Source: Nectonema munidae (lineage: Eukaryota; Nematomorpha; Nectonematoida; Nectonematidae). From it: a DNA stretch of 64,000 nucleotides. Location of the stretch: contig JAUIRK010001029.1 of NCBI GenBank assembly GCA_030549495.1, positions 735,290-799,289 of the forward strand. Reading direction: 5' to 3'. Shown here piece by piece: positions 34,831-46,640 of the stretch; the stretch's first letter is position 1; each line of letters opens with the position of its first letter. The translations under genes were made by a program, and so were the position numbers. Under the pieces are notes generated by a model, which saw nothing but the letters and a program-made list of their open reading frames with translations, was not told where the DNA came from and did no database searches.

Positions 34831-35492
34831 AAGTCGCTTTCGAAAATTGTTACATAACTTGAATATAATTATAATAAATATAAAAAATTGTAAAAACTGG
34901 ACACTTTATTGCTGATTTTGCTGACTAGTTTCGGAGTATAAACTCCTTGAATATGATTGTATAGCGTATTCGTACAATAGAGATGCAAAATCGATTTCTC
35001 TCGCGAACCAAAAAAGTAAACAAATGCCGCTTTCAAAAACTATTTCAATTATTGAATATGACTGCACAACGTGTTCTGACATCACGACGTCAAAATATTC
35101 GTCTCTTGCAAACCAGGAAAGTGAACAAATGTTTTTAGAAATTTTTTACTAACCTTATGAATTTTCCTTCACCATGGTTTGACGTCATTATAAACAAGCT
35201 GTAAATCTTTTTACTTGATGAAAAAAGAATGGGGTTTTTTTTATTGATATAATGCAGGAGTGCCTATTGCGTCTATCGCGCTCGACCGGCCGAAAGTAAA
35301 TTATTTTATGTTTTGCAAATACATCAATTGTAATATGAAATCTGTTTGCCAACCTATAAAATAAAAATAAAATTTGCTTCAACTAAATATTTATTTTTGT
35401 CATTTCTAAACTGTTAAAATTACATTATAAGAGACAAGAACATCGGGATAAATCAATTTATCTCTCTGACACGTTTCTTTAGTTTAAATAAA
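34831..35492. other. Spacer with a diverged about 105-bp tandem duplication
   Basis: Units start at about 34947 and 35052 (both TTGAATATGA, later TCGCGAACCA/TTGCAAACCA and GTAAACAAATG/GTGAACAAATG). Near 35250-35290, CAGGAGTGCC...TATCGCGCTCGACC resembles a hAT terminus. No gene is seen. Confidence 0.4.
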
Positions 35493-35738
35493 ATGAGTTT
35501 CGTTGTCTTCACTGGGTATTGGCAGATAAAATTTATACCTTTATTTTTGATTAGTCTAACGATATGGCTGAGCCCTTTTTATCCTGTCTTCAAGGTATGT
35601 GTATTACTCGTTGTAAAAATTATTTATCTTTTGCAAATCGTCGAATGCTAGAATTCAGTTTTTAAATGCAGATAGACCTCTCTGGACTATATTTAACCTT
35701 TTTCTCACGCGCTAAAAATTTGTATTTTTTTTAGACTG

Positions 35739-36251
35739 ATGGTTTCTCACACTTTTTCTACTTCTCCAGAGAGCATGCCCTTTTCAAATAAAGAGAAAAC
35801 GAGTATTCAAAATGAACGCCATCATCTTTTATCGCGACAAAATAATTCCTTGCCAAATCTTTTAATACACGATGAATTCACCAAAAATATTATTTCCTTG
35901 TCAAATTTCGTGAAAAATAGTATTTCCCTGAATAACTTGGTTGATTCCCAGTTAGAAAGATTAATGGAAGGTAATAGCTTTACAAAAATCGATTCAATTC
36001 CCCACTCAAAAAATGATTCACTCTACGAACAATGCTCTAACGAATCAAATCCCGTATCTTCTCCAAAATGCGAGTTAATTGGTTGGAAAAAACCAGATCT
36101 TTCTATCATAAACAAGGCTGTTTACAGAATAAACAAAAGTAAGGACAGTGCTAACAGTAACAATGGCACTGGCTGTAGACTATACGTTTTCTTTCACGAG
36201 GGCAAAATTCCAGCGATTCTAAGCTGTCCAAAATTTTATGAAGTTTGCTGA
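35739..36251 (+). CDS. Unrecognised 170-residue protein or terminal exon, Cys at C-terminus
   Basis: I do not recognise this gene. A frame of 170 codons is unlikely by chance in sequence this AT-rich. It is Ser/Asn/Lys-rich with repeated SLNNL/SLSNF words. It ends in a compact block with three cysteines (GCRLYVFFHEGKIPAILSC and a final EVC) just before TGA, suggestive of a secreted or processed peptide end. The ATG lies 6 nt after a good splice acceptor (T-rich tract then TTAG at 35731-35734), so this may be a last exon. A possible upstream exon at 35493-35594 (MSFVVFTGYWQIKF, hydrophobic, followed by GTATGTG) is in the wrong phase for that acceptor and would need another one (near 35773). 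AATAAA-like signals lie downstream near 36530. Confidence 0.5.
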   Translation: MVSHTFSTSPESMPFSNKEKTSIQNERHHLLSRQNNSLPNLLIHDEFTKNIISLSNFVKNSISLNNLVDSQLERLMEGNSFTKIDSIPHSKNDSLYEQCSNESNPVSSPKCELIGWKKPDLSIINKAVYRINKSKDSANSNNGTGCRLYVFFHEGKIPAILSCPKFYEVC

Positions 36252-38255
36252 TACTATTTTTTTATTTCGTTTTTTCTGTTAACTACTTTTATTTATTAAT
36301 CTATCTATTTAAAATATGTATTACATAATGACACTAAGACAATTTTTCACGACTCACTTTAAATCGTAATGATGTTCCTCGCATCAAGTAAAAATTAATT
36401 TTGCAGCTGCTTTCTTGCTTTTCTACACTCACACGTCTATATACTACTTTGTTTAATATTCGTATTATCTGTGTAATTATACACTTGCTTAACTTATAAA
36501 CCATGCTCATTGATGATGTGCTTTGAAGTTTAATAAATTTTGTTGTATATATTACAACTTTCCTTTTTGCTATTTGAATCTTGAATTAGAAAAGGTCTGC
36601 ATACTTTTCCTCGATTTGAATGAGATATAGGCAAGACTTGGCATCTAACCTTACATAACCTCCTACGCTTATTTAAAATATCAAAAAATGATGCCTCTCA
36701 AATCTAGCACCTATGTGGGAAAATTAGTTGAAAAATTTAGTGAAAATATAAAAAAGTATATTTCTTTTTCTACTATTTGCATCCCAAATATATAGTTTGA
36801 AAAATGCTAAATTAGAGCGAAGAAAAACTATTCTTTATAAAAAATGTTAGCTTATATAATATTTTAAAAGTAAAAATAAAATGCTATAAACCAAATTAAG
36901 ACTGTTTCTTGCATTAATATAGAAAAAAGCATAATAATGAAAAATGAATAACAAAAGTTGTATATTGTCATTAATTAAAGAGTACCACATCTGTTTAATC
37001 TTTATACCTATAACTTCAAATATCACATAACAATTAATGTTAGTACTAATTGAAATTAAATTTTCATATGATGGAAAAAAGATAAAAAACCACACTGACT
37101 TGTCGTTTCCACGAGATATGCCGACTCAGTTTTTGCAAACCTGATTTTAGCTATCAAAATTTTCTCATCATTCTATCCATTTTATATATAAGTTATATAA
37201 AAAATAATACAGTAAACCTCCATTATCGACATCTCTAGTTATTAATGTTTTTTTTCAAAGTCTCACTTTACTCTCGTAAACTAATATACCTTCTTTATAG
37301 TGAAAGAACTTCTATATAGGCTAGGTATACCATTTAATTCACGTTTCTCGTAAGAATGATTTAATTTTTTAGCCAATCTAATCCGAGATTTTTACGTAGT
37401 TCACTTGAATATTCAAAATTTATTCACGAAATTTTCAAAACAATTGCCCTGATTCTAACGTAATTTGATTCGTTAAAACAAAAAAAAGAATTTCCAATCA
37501 TATCAAAGGGTTTGCATACTCCTCCTTCCAGTGAGAACAAAGAAGGTTACTTTTTAAATATATAATATTGATGAACACTTTTTTGAGTCCATTGAGTTTT
37601 CAATATGGAGATGATTCATGCAAATAAATAGCAGTCAGAAAGAAAAATCCAAAATGAATTTTAATTATTTTTCAGATCTGTTTCTCTTATAGAGAGAAAA
37701 ACAATAATAAAATCGGTGCAAAAAATGATTAACTAAACGTTCTTAATAACATACTATTGTGGGTTCAAAGCTAGGAAAAAATAGCCCGGGGAGGGGGTGG
37801 GGGGGGGGGGGGGTGGGTATACATGAATGTGAAAAAAATTTTTAGTACCCTACCTTTAATAAATAGTATACAACAAAAAATACAATAAAAACATTTTTCA
37901 ATTTCAATATTGCAGTAATTTAACCAACAGCAATATTTACCAACAGTATATATAGATGGAACCAAAATTTATAAATGAACTTGTCTAAAAAATTTAATCA
38001 GGAAAACTCCTTTGAGCAAAGATAGGTTGAAAAGAGTCAGGGGTCTCTCTTTAGAAACACTGAAGGATCCAAACACAGAAGAGATTTTGGACAATCTCCT
38101 TTATATTAATGACTGTTATAGTCGAAGATAAAGTTGATGTTTTTTTAGTTAAACAAATTTTTGATTCTGAAAAAAACCTTTAAATTATGTAGAATACGAC
38201 AAAGAAAAAGGCAATTTTACTGTACTTTTATTAAAGCTGAAAACTAAGATAGTCA
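36252..38255. other. AT-rich stretch with a poly-G tract
   Basis: G-rich tract at 37789-37817 (runs of 5 and about 14 G). No other recognisable feature. Positions 38040-38255 read as polar peptide pieces in several frames (for example LETLKDPNTEEILDNLLYIN) and may be a decayed upstream part of the next ORF. Confidence 0.45.
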
Positions 38256-38819
38256 ATGAAAAGATATATTGGACTGAAAATTCCCAAGAGGAATTTAAAT
38301 CGTGCTTACAAAAATGTACACCCATCAATTTACTCGGACCCTCCTGTTGGGTGCAGCGAGTTTTTTTTTACTAAAGAATATAAAGAAATTCTTTTTGCAG
38401 AGGAAGAAATAAAGAATGGAAATGAAAAGAAATGCAAAATTTGTATGAAAAATGTTAATGATAAAAAACTTATTGAGCATATTGCTGGGCATTATATAAG
38501 AAAAGAAACCTTTGATACAATTATTTGCGGACTCTGTGGTCTCAAATCAGAAAATTGTTCAACAAAGGTAGAATTCAGCTCAAAAAAGGGAAGAGAAAAA
38601 TTTTTTAAAATTGTCATGTCAGATTGTACCAACTACAGTAAAAGCATGAACATAAAGTCAACATACAATAAACCTATAATATGTCCTGAAAATAAGTGTA
38701 ACTGTGTTGTTTGGACATTGTGCTTAGAAGAGCACTATAAAAGTTTACATGGAAAAAGTGTTCCTCCACAATATGTGGTAGATGCAAAAATGAAAGATAA
38801 AATTTTAAATAAAAAATGA
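38256..38819 (+). CDS. Zinc-finger-like protein, 187 residues, function unknown
   Basis: An open frame from ATG to TGA. Three Cys/His clusters are visible: CKICMKN with EHIAGHYIR (C-x2-C...H-x3-H, about residues 60-80); IICGLCGLKSENC (about 89-101); and IICPENKCNC with HYKSLHGKS (C...C...H-x4-H, near 145-170). This arrangement resembles zinc-ribbon domains found next to transposase genes in several animal and fungal elements, but no catalytic domain is present. Polar coding-like sequence upstream (38040-38250) is not in frame, so the N-terminus may be incomplete. It could be a domesticated or leftover transposon accessory gene, and it might be one exon. Confidence 0.5.
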   Translation: MKRYIGLKIPKRNLNRAYKNVHPSIYSDPPVGCSEFFFTKEYKEILFAEEEIKNGNEKKCKICMKNVNDKKLIEHIAGHYIRKETFDTIICGLCGLKSENCSTKVEFSSKKGREKFFKIVMSDCTNYSKSMNIKSTYNKPIICPENKCNCVVWTLCLEEHYKSLHGKSVPPQYVVDAKMKDKILNKK

Positions 38820-39341
38820 CTTTACAACATGTTTTTCATAATAAACAGATTCATATATTCAATTTCTCAAAGCTAAATATGAAAGCGACAAATAAATATA
38901 GAGTGACAAGGGTGGTATATCCAAAAAAAGTGTCAGTTTTTTTAAGTACCAATACAGTTATAAAGGGTAGGTGGTGTCTTGCAAACTTTTGAAACTTTTT
39001 CAATCCAGTACCCGGTGGGCCTGTATTTTCCCATATTGAACCCCCCTCCCCCCTGTACTATAATATGTTTTCTGTTAATCACGATTTCATTTTGAACGCA
39101 AATGGAAGAACGAAGTCTGTCCCACAATAATGTGAAGAGTTGAGTCATGAAAGTATTTTTGCACATAAAATATATTTTAAGTAGTTTTATAACAATTTAC
39201 TACCATACAATTTATGTTTCAAGCAAATATATACGAACTAAATAACTTCCAATATCCACAAAATTAATAATCTTATAGATGCTCCTTTTTGTAGATTTCC
39301 TTAATGAGACCTTGATTTTTATTTCACTCAAAACCAATCTG
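38820..39341. other. Spacer, no gene seen
   Basis: Short C run at 39040-39053. No recognisable content otherwise. Confidence 0.4.
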
Positions 39342-39480
39342 CTAGGGATCATACATAAATAACTTCCCCCAAAATTTTTACGTTTTTTGAACTTCTCTGT
39401 CGTGTTTTTTTTCCTCTCTTGCTCTACTTTTTAATACAGAGCCTTTTGGTAGGGAACGTCATATATGTATGATCCCCTAG
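39342..39480. mobile_element. MITE flanked by TA (Tc/mariner- or similar-type)
   Basis: The ends CTAGGGATCATACATAAATAAC and inverted CTAGGGGATCATACATATATGAC match over about 25 bp, and TTCCC follows on both sides. TA occurs at both borders and may be the target duplication. About 137 bp long and non-coding. Confidence 0.6.
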
Positions 39481-41897
39481 CGAGATGGTTTCACGGCCAT
39501 TTTATATTTGATTTCAGCTTGATCAATTGAACATATTGGATCGATGTTTATTTTTTATTCATTCTATTACAAAAAACTAGTGTAGATAACTTTTTTGATT
39601 ATAATATCTTTATAACTAAAAAATTGGGGGAAATATTTAATCTCCTAAATAATTTGGAGAATGTATAATTGATCAAATTTTTTTTAAAGTTTTTTATTCC
39701 TAATATTCACATTGGACTGAAAAAAGTATGATCTTTTTTTGCTTAAATATAATTTTAAAACGTTCGATTGATTGAAAATTTCTTAATTAATTTTTATCAA
39801 TAATAAAATTTTAATTGAGATATTTTAGGTTTAAATAGTAATGTAATAATTGTTTGCTACACTTTTTATTCCAATTTTACACACTACCTGTATCATTAAA
39901 TTTTGAAGTATTATTTGAAATTTTGAGGGTAACATTAGCATCCGCACCATGTTATTGATAAGTACACGACTGAGTTAATGAACATTTCAAAAAGTCAATA
40001 TTTGATCAATAAAAATGTAAGATTGAAAAATTTCCCAAACATCAGATCGATTAAAATTAAAACTGACTTTTCGCACTTAAAAATGCACAAGATGTAAAAA
40101 TTTGGATTGAAAAAAGTTTTCGCACAAAATTTAATATTGCATACATAAAAAAATATTGGTCAAATGAAAAAATATATATACAATATAAAAGGCGGGGAAG
40201 GGAGTAGGAGTTACCCTACTCTTTTGAATTTATTTTGCCCCTTGGAACTCCCTTAAAATATATAGATGTATACACATATAGTCCATTACCGACTCCTTTA
40301 GAACTAACTTTCTGCTTAGAGTATGGCCACCAGGCTGTATACACTTACACTCGTACACAAGTTATGTTGTAAAATATTTAATTAGCTTTCAAGTTTTGCT
40401 TTTTGTAAAAAATACAATAAAGTAATCAATGGTTATGATTAAATTTGATGATCTCTTCCTAAATAATCCAAGCTGCATATTTGGAAGTCATACTGACGAT
40501 TAATATAAGGAATGGTCATATAATTTCGCATCAAATTCGTGGGCTATCGCACTATATTAGACAATCCACGGAGTTTTGGAGTCGTTAATTAAAGGCTTAA
40601 AAACACCGAGTCTAATAAGGAAAACTTATGATGAAAAATATCGTTTATAAACAAATAACGAGATTAGGGTACATCTCATCTCACAATAGACCGTGAAGCA
40701 ATAGTAAGTAGAGATATAACATCACTTTAAGCTCTCACTATTTGGCATACTCCTGCTACACAGGATAAGCCATAAGAATTCTTGTGCTCGGGCATGAGCA
40801 CAAAGATCTTCAAATATCAGCTTATCATCTAAGAAAGTATTTAGTATAAATGTGTATCTACCTGTCACTCAATAAGATGTCTGAATGAAAACCTAAGGTG
40901 TATTTTAAGGTTTTATTGAAGTTCAAAGATTGAGCAGAAACTAAGCGAAAACTTAACACTTTTTTTATATATTTATTAGAAGCGATAATGCACGCCCAGC
41001 AATTTCTCAACTTCCCCCTTAAAAAAACAGACACTCACTGCATTTTCGCACTAAATGCGCCCCAAACTCTTAAGCCATTTTAACCCTTTTTTAGTCATGG
41101 CAATACATCAGCGCTAATTTTAAATAATTTACACTAGAAACTAAAACCTTATTGGTTAAACCTTTGTTATTTTATTACTATTATTTATCAATTAAAGAAT
41201 AAAGTATTTTTTAAAATAAAGTAAAACTGGCTTCTTTAGTTTGATATTCACAATTTTACATCGATAATATTAATTCCACAAGGCTACATCGAGAACTGCT
41301 TCAGCCAATCATTATAAGCCAACTTCCACTACTATCAATTAAGTGGTTATATTTTTCCCATTCCTATCTAATTAAGTGAGTTGTGTAAACATTCAAGATT
41401 CTAATTCTGTCATGTTTGATCTACTTAGTCAATTAGATTGATACAGAAAATATCCGCTAATTGTTAGCTGTGTAATTGGCTTGTAATGATGGACAGAACG
41501 ATTGATCGATGCTGATATCAAAAGACAATAATCCTCTAATTAATACCGGTTTCGGTAGAATCACATGCTGTCCATTTTAGTCTTGCAAGAAGAGAAATTC
41601 TTTACACGTAGAGACTTACTTGCACTTGTCACACAACGCGCTGAAAATTTATACGGGTATCAGCAGTAATTTTTAATCCCCAGAGCTTATTAAATCACAC
41701 TCAGAAAAAAATTATAGTTCCACTTACTAATAGTAAGATTTACCGGTTTGAAAGTTTAAGCAAAATTAGTAAAACTTTGCTCCTAATTATTAATAATAAT
41801 TTTGACTTTTGCTAAATTAATTATTATTAAAAAAGTAAGTATTTCTGAATAAACTTCAATGATAACTAGTTAAGATTACTAGAAAATATTAGTGGCA
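39481..41897. other. AT-rich stretch; homeodomain-type site cluster near 41.3-41.6 kb
   Basis: No gene is seen. Around 41280-41600 the sequence is less monotonous, with repeated TAATTA/CAATTA/TTAATT words (for example GTCAATTAGATTGATACAG and CTAATTAATACCGG). This could be a cis-regulatory element, but the evidence is weak. Confidence 0.3.
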
Positions 41898-42035
41898 TTA
41901 ACCCATTTAAGGCCAAGCAAAGCAGACGATATCTAAAAAAACGCAGACGATTTATATTCAAAGTCATTGAAAAAAGCAGACGAAGATGAAATTACTTATG
42001 TTCCAAAATAAGAACATTGGCCGTAAAAGGGTTAA
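41898..42035. mobile_element. TTAA-flanked MITE, copy 5
   Basis: 138 bp with ends TTAACCCATTTAAGGCCAAGC and inverted TTAACCCTTTTACGGCCAATG. The interior (GCAGACGATATCTAAAAAA, GCAGACGATTTATATTCAAA) is the reverse complement of the interior of the copy at 2357-2493. Confidence 0.75.
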
Positions 42036-42138
42036 GGTAGAGACGGGTCTATATCTTACCCCCGGACCATTTTTAATCTAAAATAATTTTTTTCTGAATT
42101 TTCTATATGCAAAATAATTGCGAATGAATGCCTAAACG

Positions 42139-42980
42139 AAGTGTTTCTCAACATGATCTATATGGACCACCAAGAGGTCCAATATTTTTTTAGATTAGTC
42201 CATATAAGAATATTTCAAATTTGGAGTTCATCAAGTTTTGCGAAAGTTGCATAATAAAAAAATTTTATTTTGTTGAGGAAAAGTTATGAAACTGGAACAA
42301 AAATGGTATATTAGGTAAGAAGTTATTTATATGTAATTGGTTTCACATCTTCTTATTTTGTTGAATCAGGTTTGATACTAAAAATGATTAAAATATAAAT
42401 TATTTTTAATTTCTTTATCTGCATTCTAAAAATCGCGTTAGCGATGAAATGCGCCATGGGTAGCTACAAAGTAAGAACCGTTTTCATCACCTAATGATGA
42501 ATCAAATTATCTTTATTGCATAAAAAATTATTCACTCAAGATTATATATATTAGTTATATATTATATATATTACAAGAGGCAAATGAAAAAAAAGTGATT
42601 GTAGATGGCGTTAAAAATATTTTTAAAAAGTAAAATAAAAATCTAAGAAAAGAAAAAAATATAAAAATTAATGCTTTATTTTAATTCTAATACTGAAAAT
42701 ATGTATAAAAAATTGGTTTTTTGATAAAAATAAAACAAGACCTCATCGGCTCTTCAAGACCATCCTAAGTAATTGAAATCTACAACCATGAGAGGGTTAC
42801 AAACACATTATGCACTCATCAAGATATAGAGTATAGGATACGCTCAGTCATTCTATCGCTTGTCCTCAGCTTTACCCCAAATAAGCATTAGATCCTCAAA
42901 ATTTTAATTATAGGTGGGCTGCATAAAAAGATTAAATGGGCCACATTGTGGCCCACTGGCCATGTGTTGGACATTCTTGC
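42139..42980. mobile_element. Possible old hAT copy or two adjacent hAT ends
   Basis: The left part opens AGTGTTTCTCAACATG followed by GGACCACCAAGAGGTCC. The inverted right part opens AAGAATGTCCAACACATGGCC and then GTGGGCCACAATGTGGCCCA. Both are typical hAT end wordings, but of different subfamilies, so they may not belong to one element. No transposase is seen between them. Confidence 0.3.
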
Positions 42981-43177
42981 TTTAGAGTTTAGAGTATTAC
43001 TTCTGATTTACTCATATCATCTAAAATAGTTGACTATTGCTAATCTGGAAACCACTAATCCAGACATTATTATTAGGAATTATGAAAATATTTAAAAAAA
43101 ATAAAAAGATTAATTTATATATTTACGCTGTGATAAAATGAGATTAGCTTCGTTAAAGTATCTGGAAAATAATAAGG

Positions 43178-43356
43178 CACTTGCGCATCCAGAGGGGGGT
43201 GGGGTCATCTGGTCCTAGGCCCCCTATGAAGAATGGCTTCAGGAATTTCCCTTACTGATTTTGCTCTTTCCTAAAGCATCAAAACTTGTATGGTAGTATT
43301 TTACTAGTATTTTTTAAAGCTGGCCCCCCTATGGTCAATTTCTGGACCCGCCACTG
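43178..43356. mobile_element. hAT-type MITE
   Basis: The inverted right end CAGTGGCGGGTCCAGAAATT and the left end CACTTGCGCATCCAGAGGGG agree at most of the first 16 positions. G-rich words lie inside each end. The flanks are only weakly alike. Confidence 0.5.
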
Positions 43357-45336
43357 ATAACAGGACAGGCTAAACCATTTCACTTAAGAATTAAAATGTG
43401 AACACGAGTAGGAATTTATTACTGACTGTATGCTACTATGTTTTAAGTTAGTCCTAACTTCCAGCGGATAAAGAAGCAGCTGTAAAATGTGGTCCCGAAT
43501 TTATTAAATTTGCTTATGATAAAAATTAAAGTCCTCATTAAATGTACAATACATACGAAAGACAATTTGAAATGTATGCAAAACAACTCTCCTCTTCATA
43601 AGAAACACATTTTGAATATTCATTACTTTCAACGTCTAATTAACGCAGATTTTGTCTAAAATGAGTCTACAGTGACTTTTTGTTCTATTTATAAAAAATT
43701 GACTTTTTGACATTATTGACTTTTGTTCGTGATGACATCAGAAGTATATTAAACTTACTAAAAATTAATTAACATTTTTTAACATGTTCTTAATACATAC
43801 AACTAAGGTGCATCCATTCTTCCAGTTCTGCAAAAAAGTCTAATATAATGATTTTTCTTGTATTTCTTCCGCAACTTCTTAACACACTCAACTTTGATTG
43901 CTTGCAACAACATTCAAATCTTGATGGGTCTTATCTCACCACTCAACTAAATAATAATTTGTTTATACACCTATAACTAATTTCCAACGGTCATATGATT
44001 ATGGTATAAATAAAATGCTATAAAAAATATTTAAAAAAACTGATAAAGATATTTACACTTTATTACATATAATATTATTTTACAATTCAGGAATCATGGT
44101 TGTTACGACGATGCTTTTGTATATCCTTGTTGACAAGATTGCTCGCGTGATTCAATGTTGTTTTATCTTGTGCTCTAGCTAGATAGAAGAAATAGAATTA
44201 CAAGGCCTTTTTTCAAAGAGAAAAACACTTTCTGCTGTATAAGAGGTATCAGGGTGTTTTTATTGAGAAGTCACAATTGCGCCGCTTGTATTGAAACTGC
44301 TCCAATAGAAAAGATATAGCGTTAAATGAGAGTTTGGTCAATCAAAATAAAAATTATTTTTGATGTAAAATAATTAAAAAGTCTTTTTATGCAAACATGT
44401 GCATGAATTTCATTAAAAAATTCCGTTAAGTTATGATTATATACTTCTCGCGGAAGAGTCCTGTTTCTACAAGAAGGATATATTACTATGTTGCGCAAGT
44501 TCACTCGACTACAATTACAACGTTTTACAACTGAAAACAATTCAATTTTTTTTATTACTGGTATTACATAAACGGATTTTAGAAATGTTCACAGATAGAT
44601 TAGCATGATATGGAATCGAAGTAAAATCAATAACTCCTTTTACACCACTATCTGCTGATGTAACGCGTAGTAAACAAACCAACTTACACTATTTTAGTTT
44701 GCATCAAGTAATTTTAAAATTTCCGCAGCTCTGTCAATCACTTTGTTGTCAAGCACTACACCTAAGCAACTCTTGAGTGCAATCTGGTAATTGAAAAATA
44801 AAAAGACCAAAATTATTTTATCAAACCATCTAAAACCACCATTTGATGCAAAATGAATTTTTTAAGTCATGAAATGAAAAGAAAGACGGTATGAGCCTTG
44901 GATCTCCATCGCCAGAAACTAAAATGGGTCTAGGTGAATTTACCGAAATACACATATCACCAATACCTTAGAGGGGGGGGGGGGGGAGCAAAATATAATT
45001 TTAAATTTATTTTGATTACAAAATGTTGTGGATTATTTCGAATAATCTACCGCCCCGATAAGAGAAATCGCGGTAGTGCGCTAAGATAGGAACTCATAAT
45101 GTGGAATGTTTAGGAAAACCTTTTGAACTCTGTGCCTAAAACAAATAATGCACTTGAGGGATGGCATAGAGCATTAGAAACTCAGGTACCTGGACACCAT
45201 TCTAATATATGGAAATTTTTGAACATCCTGATGAAAGAGCAAAACTTTAACAATGTAAAATCGATCAATATTTAATTCATGTCAAACCTCGCTGTTCTTC
45301 TCAACGGTTAAAAATAATAATTTGAAAGCAGTAGCT
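43357..45336. other. AT-rich stretch with a SINE tail fragment and a poly-G run
   Basis: Poly-G (14) at 44973-44986. The SINE tail at 44242-44302 is listed separately. Otherwise nothing is recognised. Confidence 0.45.
44242..44302 (-). repeat. Fragment of the SINE family (tail region)
   Basis: About 60 bp closely match the tail of the SINE at 24009-24158 (shared words GGGTGTTTT, CACAATTG and CGCTTGTAT) in the same orientation. The tRNA-like head is absent. Confidence 0.55.
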
Positions 45337-45575
45337 CAGTGCTTCTCAAACTTTTTTTTACCTAGGGTGCACCTATGAAATAACTAAAACTTTGGGGTGC
45401 ACCATTGAGATTGATATGGAAAAGCAGAGAAATAAGTGAGTTTGTCTACTACTACTACATATTTTGTCCATTATTTTGTCGTTTCTCGCACCCCTGTTAT
45501 GTTGTCTTGGGGGTGCGTGTGCCCCTTGTTAAGAATCACTGATCTTTCACATGGCACACTGTTTAGGAAGCACTG
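45337..45575. mobile_element. hAT-type MITE with imperfect 8-bp target duplication
   Basis: The ends CAGTGCTTCTCAAAC and inverted CAGTGCTTCCTAAACAG match. The flanks CAGTAGCT (45329-45336) and AAGTAGTT (45576-45583) agree at 6 of 8 positions. The 239-bp interior carries GGGTGCACC words near both ends. It is non-coding. Confidence 0.7.
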
Positions 45576-46640
45576 AAGTAGTTCATAATCTTAGTTTTTA
45601 ATTTAAAATATACAAATGTGTAACCTTTTTCAACTTTTTATTTATGGTTATAAAAATGATCGATGAAATGTGTATTTGATATATTGTGTATATCGGTAAA
45701 TTGTTGTTGGTGAATTCGCCGACTCCCAAATAAAATATCCTAAAAGTGAAAAATAAAATCAGAATGGATATGTTAAACATTTTCAATTAAATAAAAATGA
45801 GAACGTTATGGAAAATTCTTCTTCCCTTAGAACAAAGTCGTAGCTGAATAGTCCCAAGTAAAAAAATTTTCTTTCCTTGCCTCCCTGGCGGCCTTCCTTC
45901 AAACTCTTAGCTAAGACACTGCCTTGGATTCAATGTCAACAACTCATCAAAAGACTCATTTTTATACTAGAAAAGTTGACTCACTCTATTTACTTAGCGT
46001 TTATAACCAGCTCGAAGTTTTAAAAAGGAAAACATCGTAGAGTACATGTTGTAGTATAAATTAAAATTCGAAAACGTAAATTGGAAAATCAAAAAACATT
46101 TAATAGATATTTAATACTACCTACTAACCCAATAAACTAAAAACAATACAAAGAACACACAACATATGAAGTGGCATAGTAAATAGGGGCAATGTAGACA
46201 GCTACCACGTTCGCCTTAAAATTGGAGCTGGATAAGTTTTATTCACTTTGTTGAATTTTTGCATTCACACAAAAAAGCATTGATGTTTCTCATAAAAAAA
46301 TATAAAATTAAAAAGCATATTTCATTCTCTTTTGTTTTTAACAATTCTCTTTATTCTAAATATGAATTAAAATATATATTACTAGAAATTGTAAGTTCTC
46401 TTCTATTTGATCATTATCACATAGCATGCACGGTGTGAAAGACAGGGTTCGGTGATTGAAACCTCACCAATTCCATTTTTGGGTTAAAACTATAACGTTT
46501 GAACTGGCATTTAGTGACTACGGATGGGCATAAACAATTGAAAGACTTTTTAACCCCCTTGAAATCCCATTTTTTTCTTTTGTTCTCCCGCTTGTAAGGG
46601 CTATTCACCCCTTTTAAATTCCCTATTTTTCACCGCCCCC
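45576..46640. other. Flank between MITE and satellite array
   Basis: AT-rich up to about 46400, then more balanced sequence (46420-46640) that leads without a visible junction element into the satellite. No gene is seen. Confidence 0.45.

Noticed and set aside
37771-37965. A minus-strand ORF ending in a proline run
   Set aside because: The prolines come from translating the poly-G tract; there is no other support.
46417-46608. A 63-codon minus-strand ORF next to the satellite
   Set aside because: Short, no family resemblance and no splice context. It cannot be told from chance.
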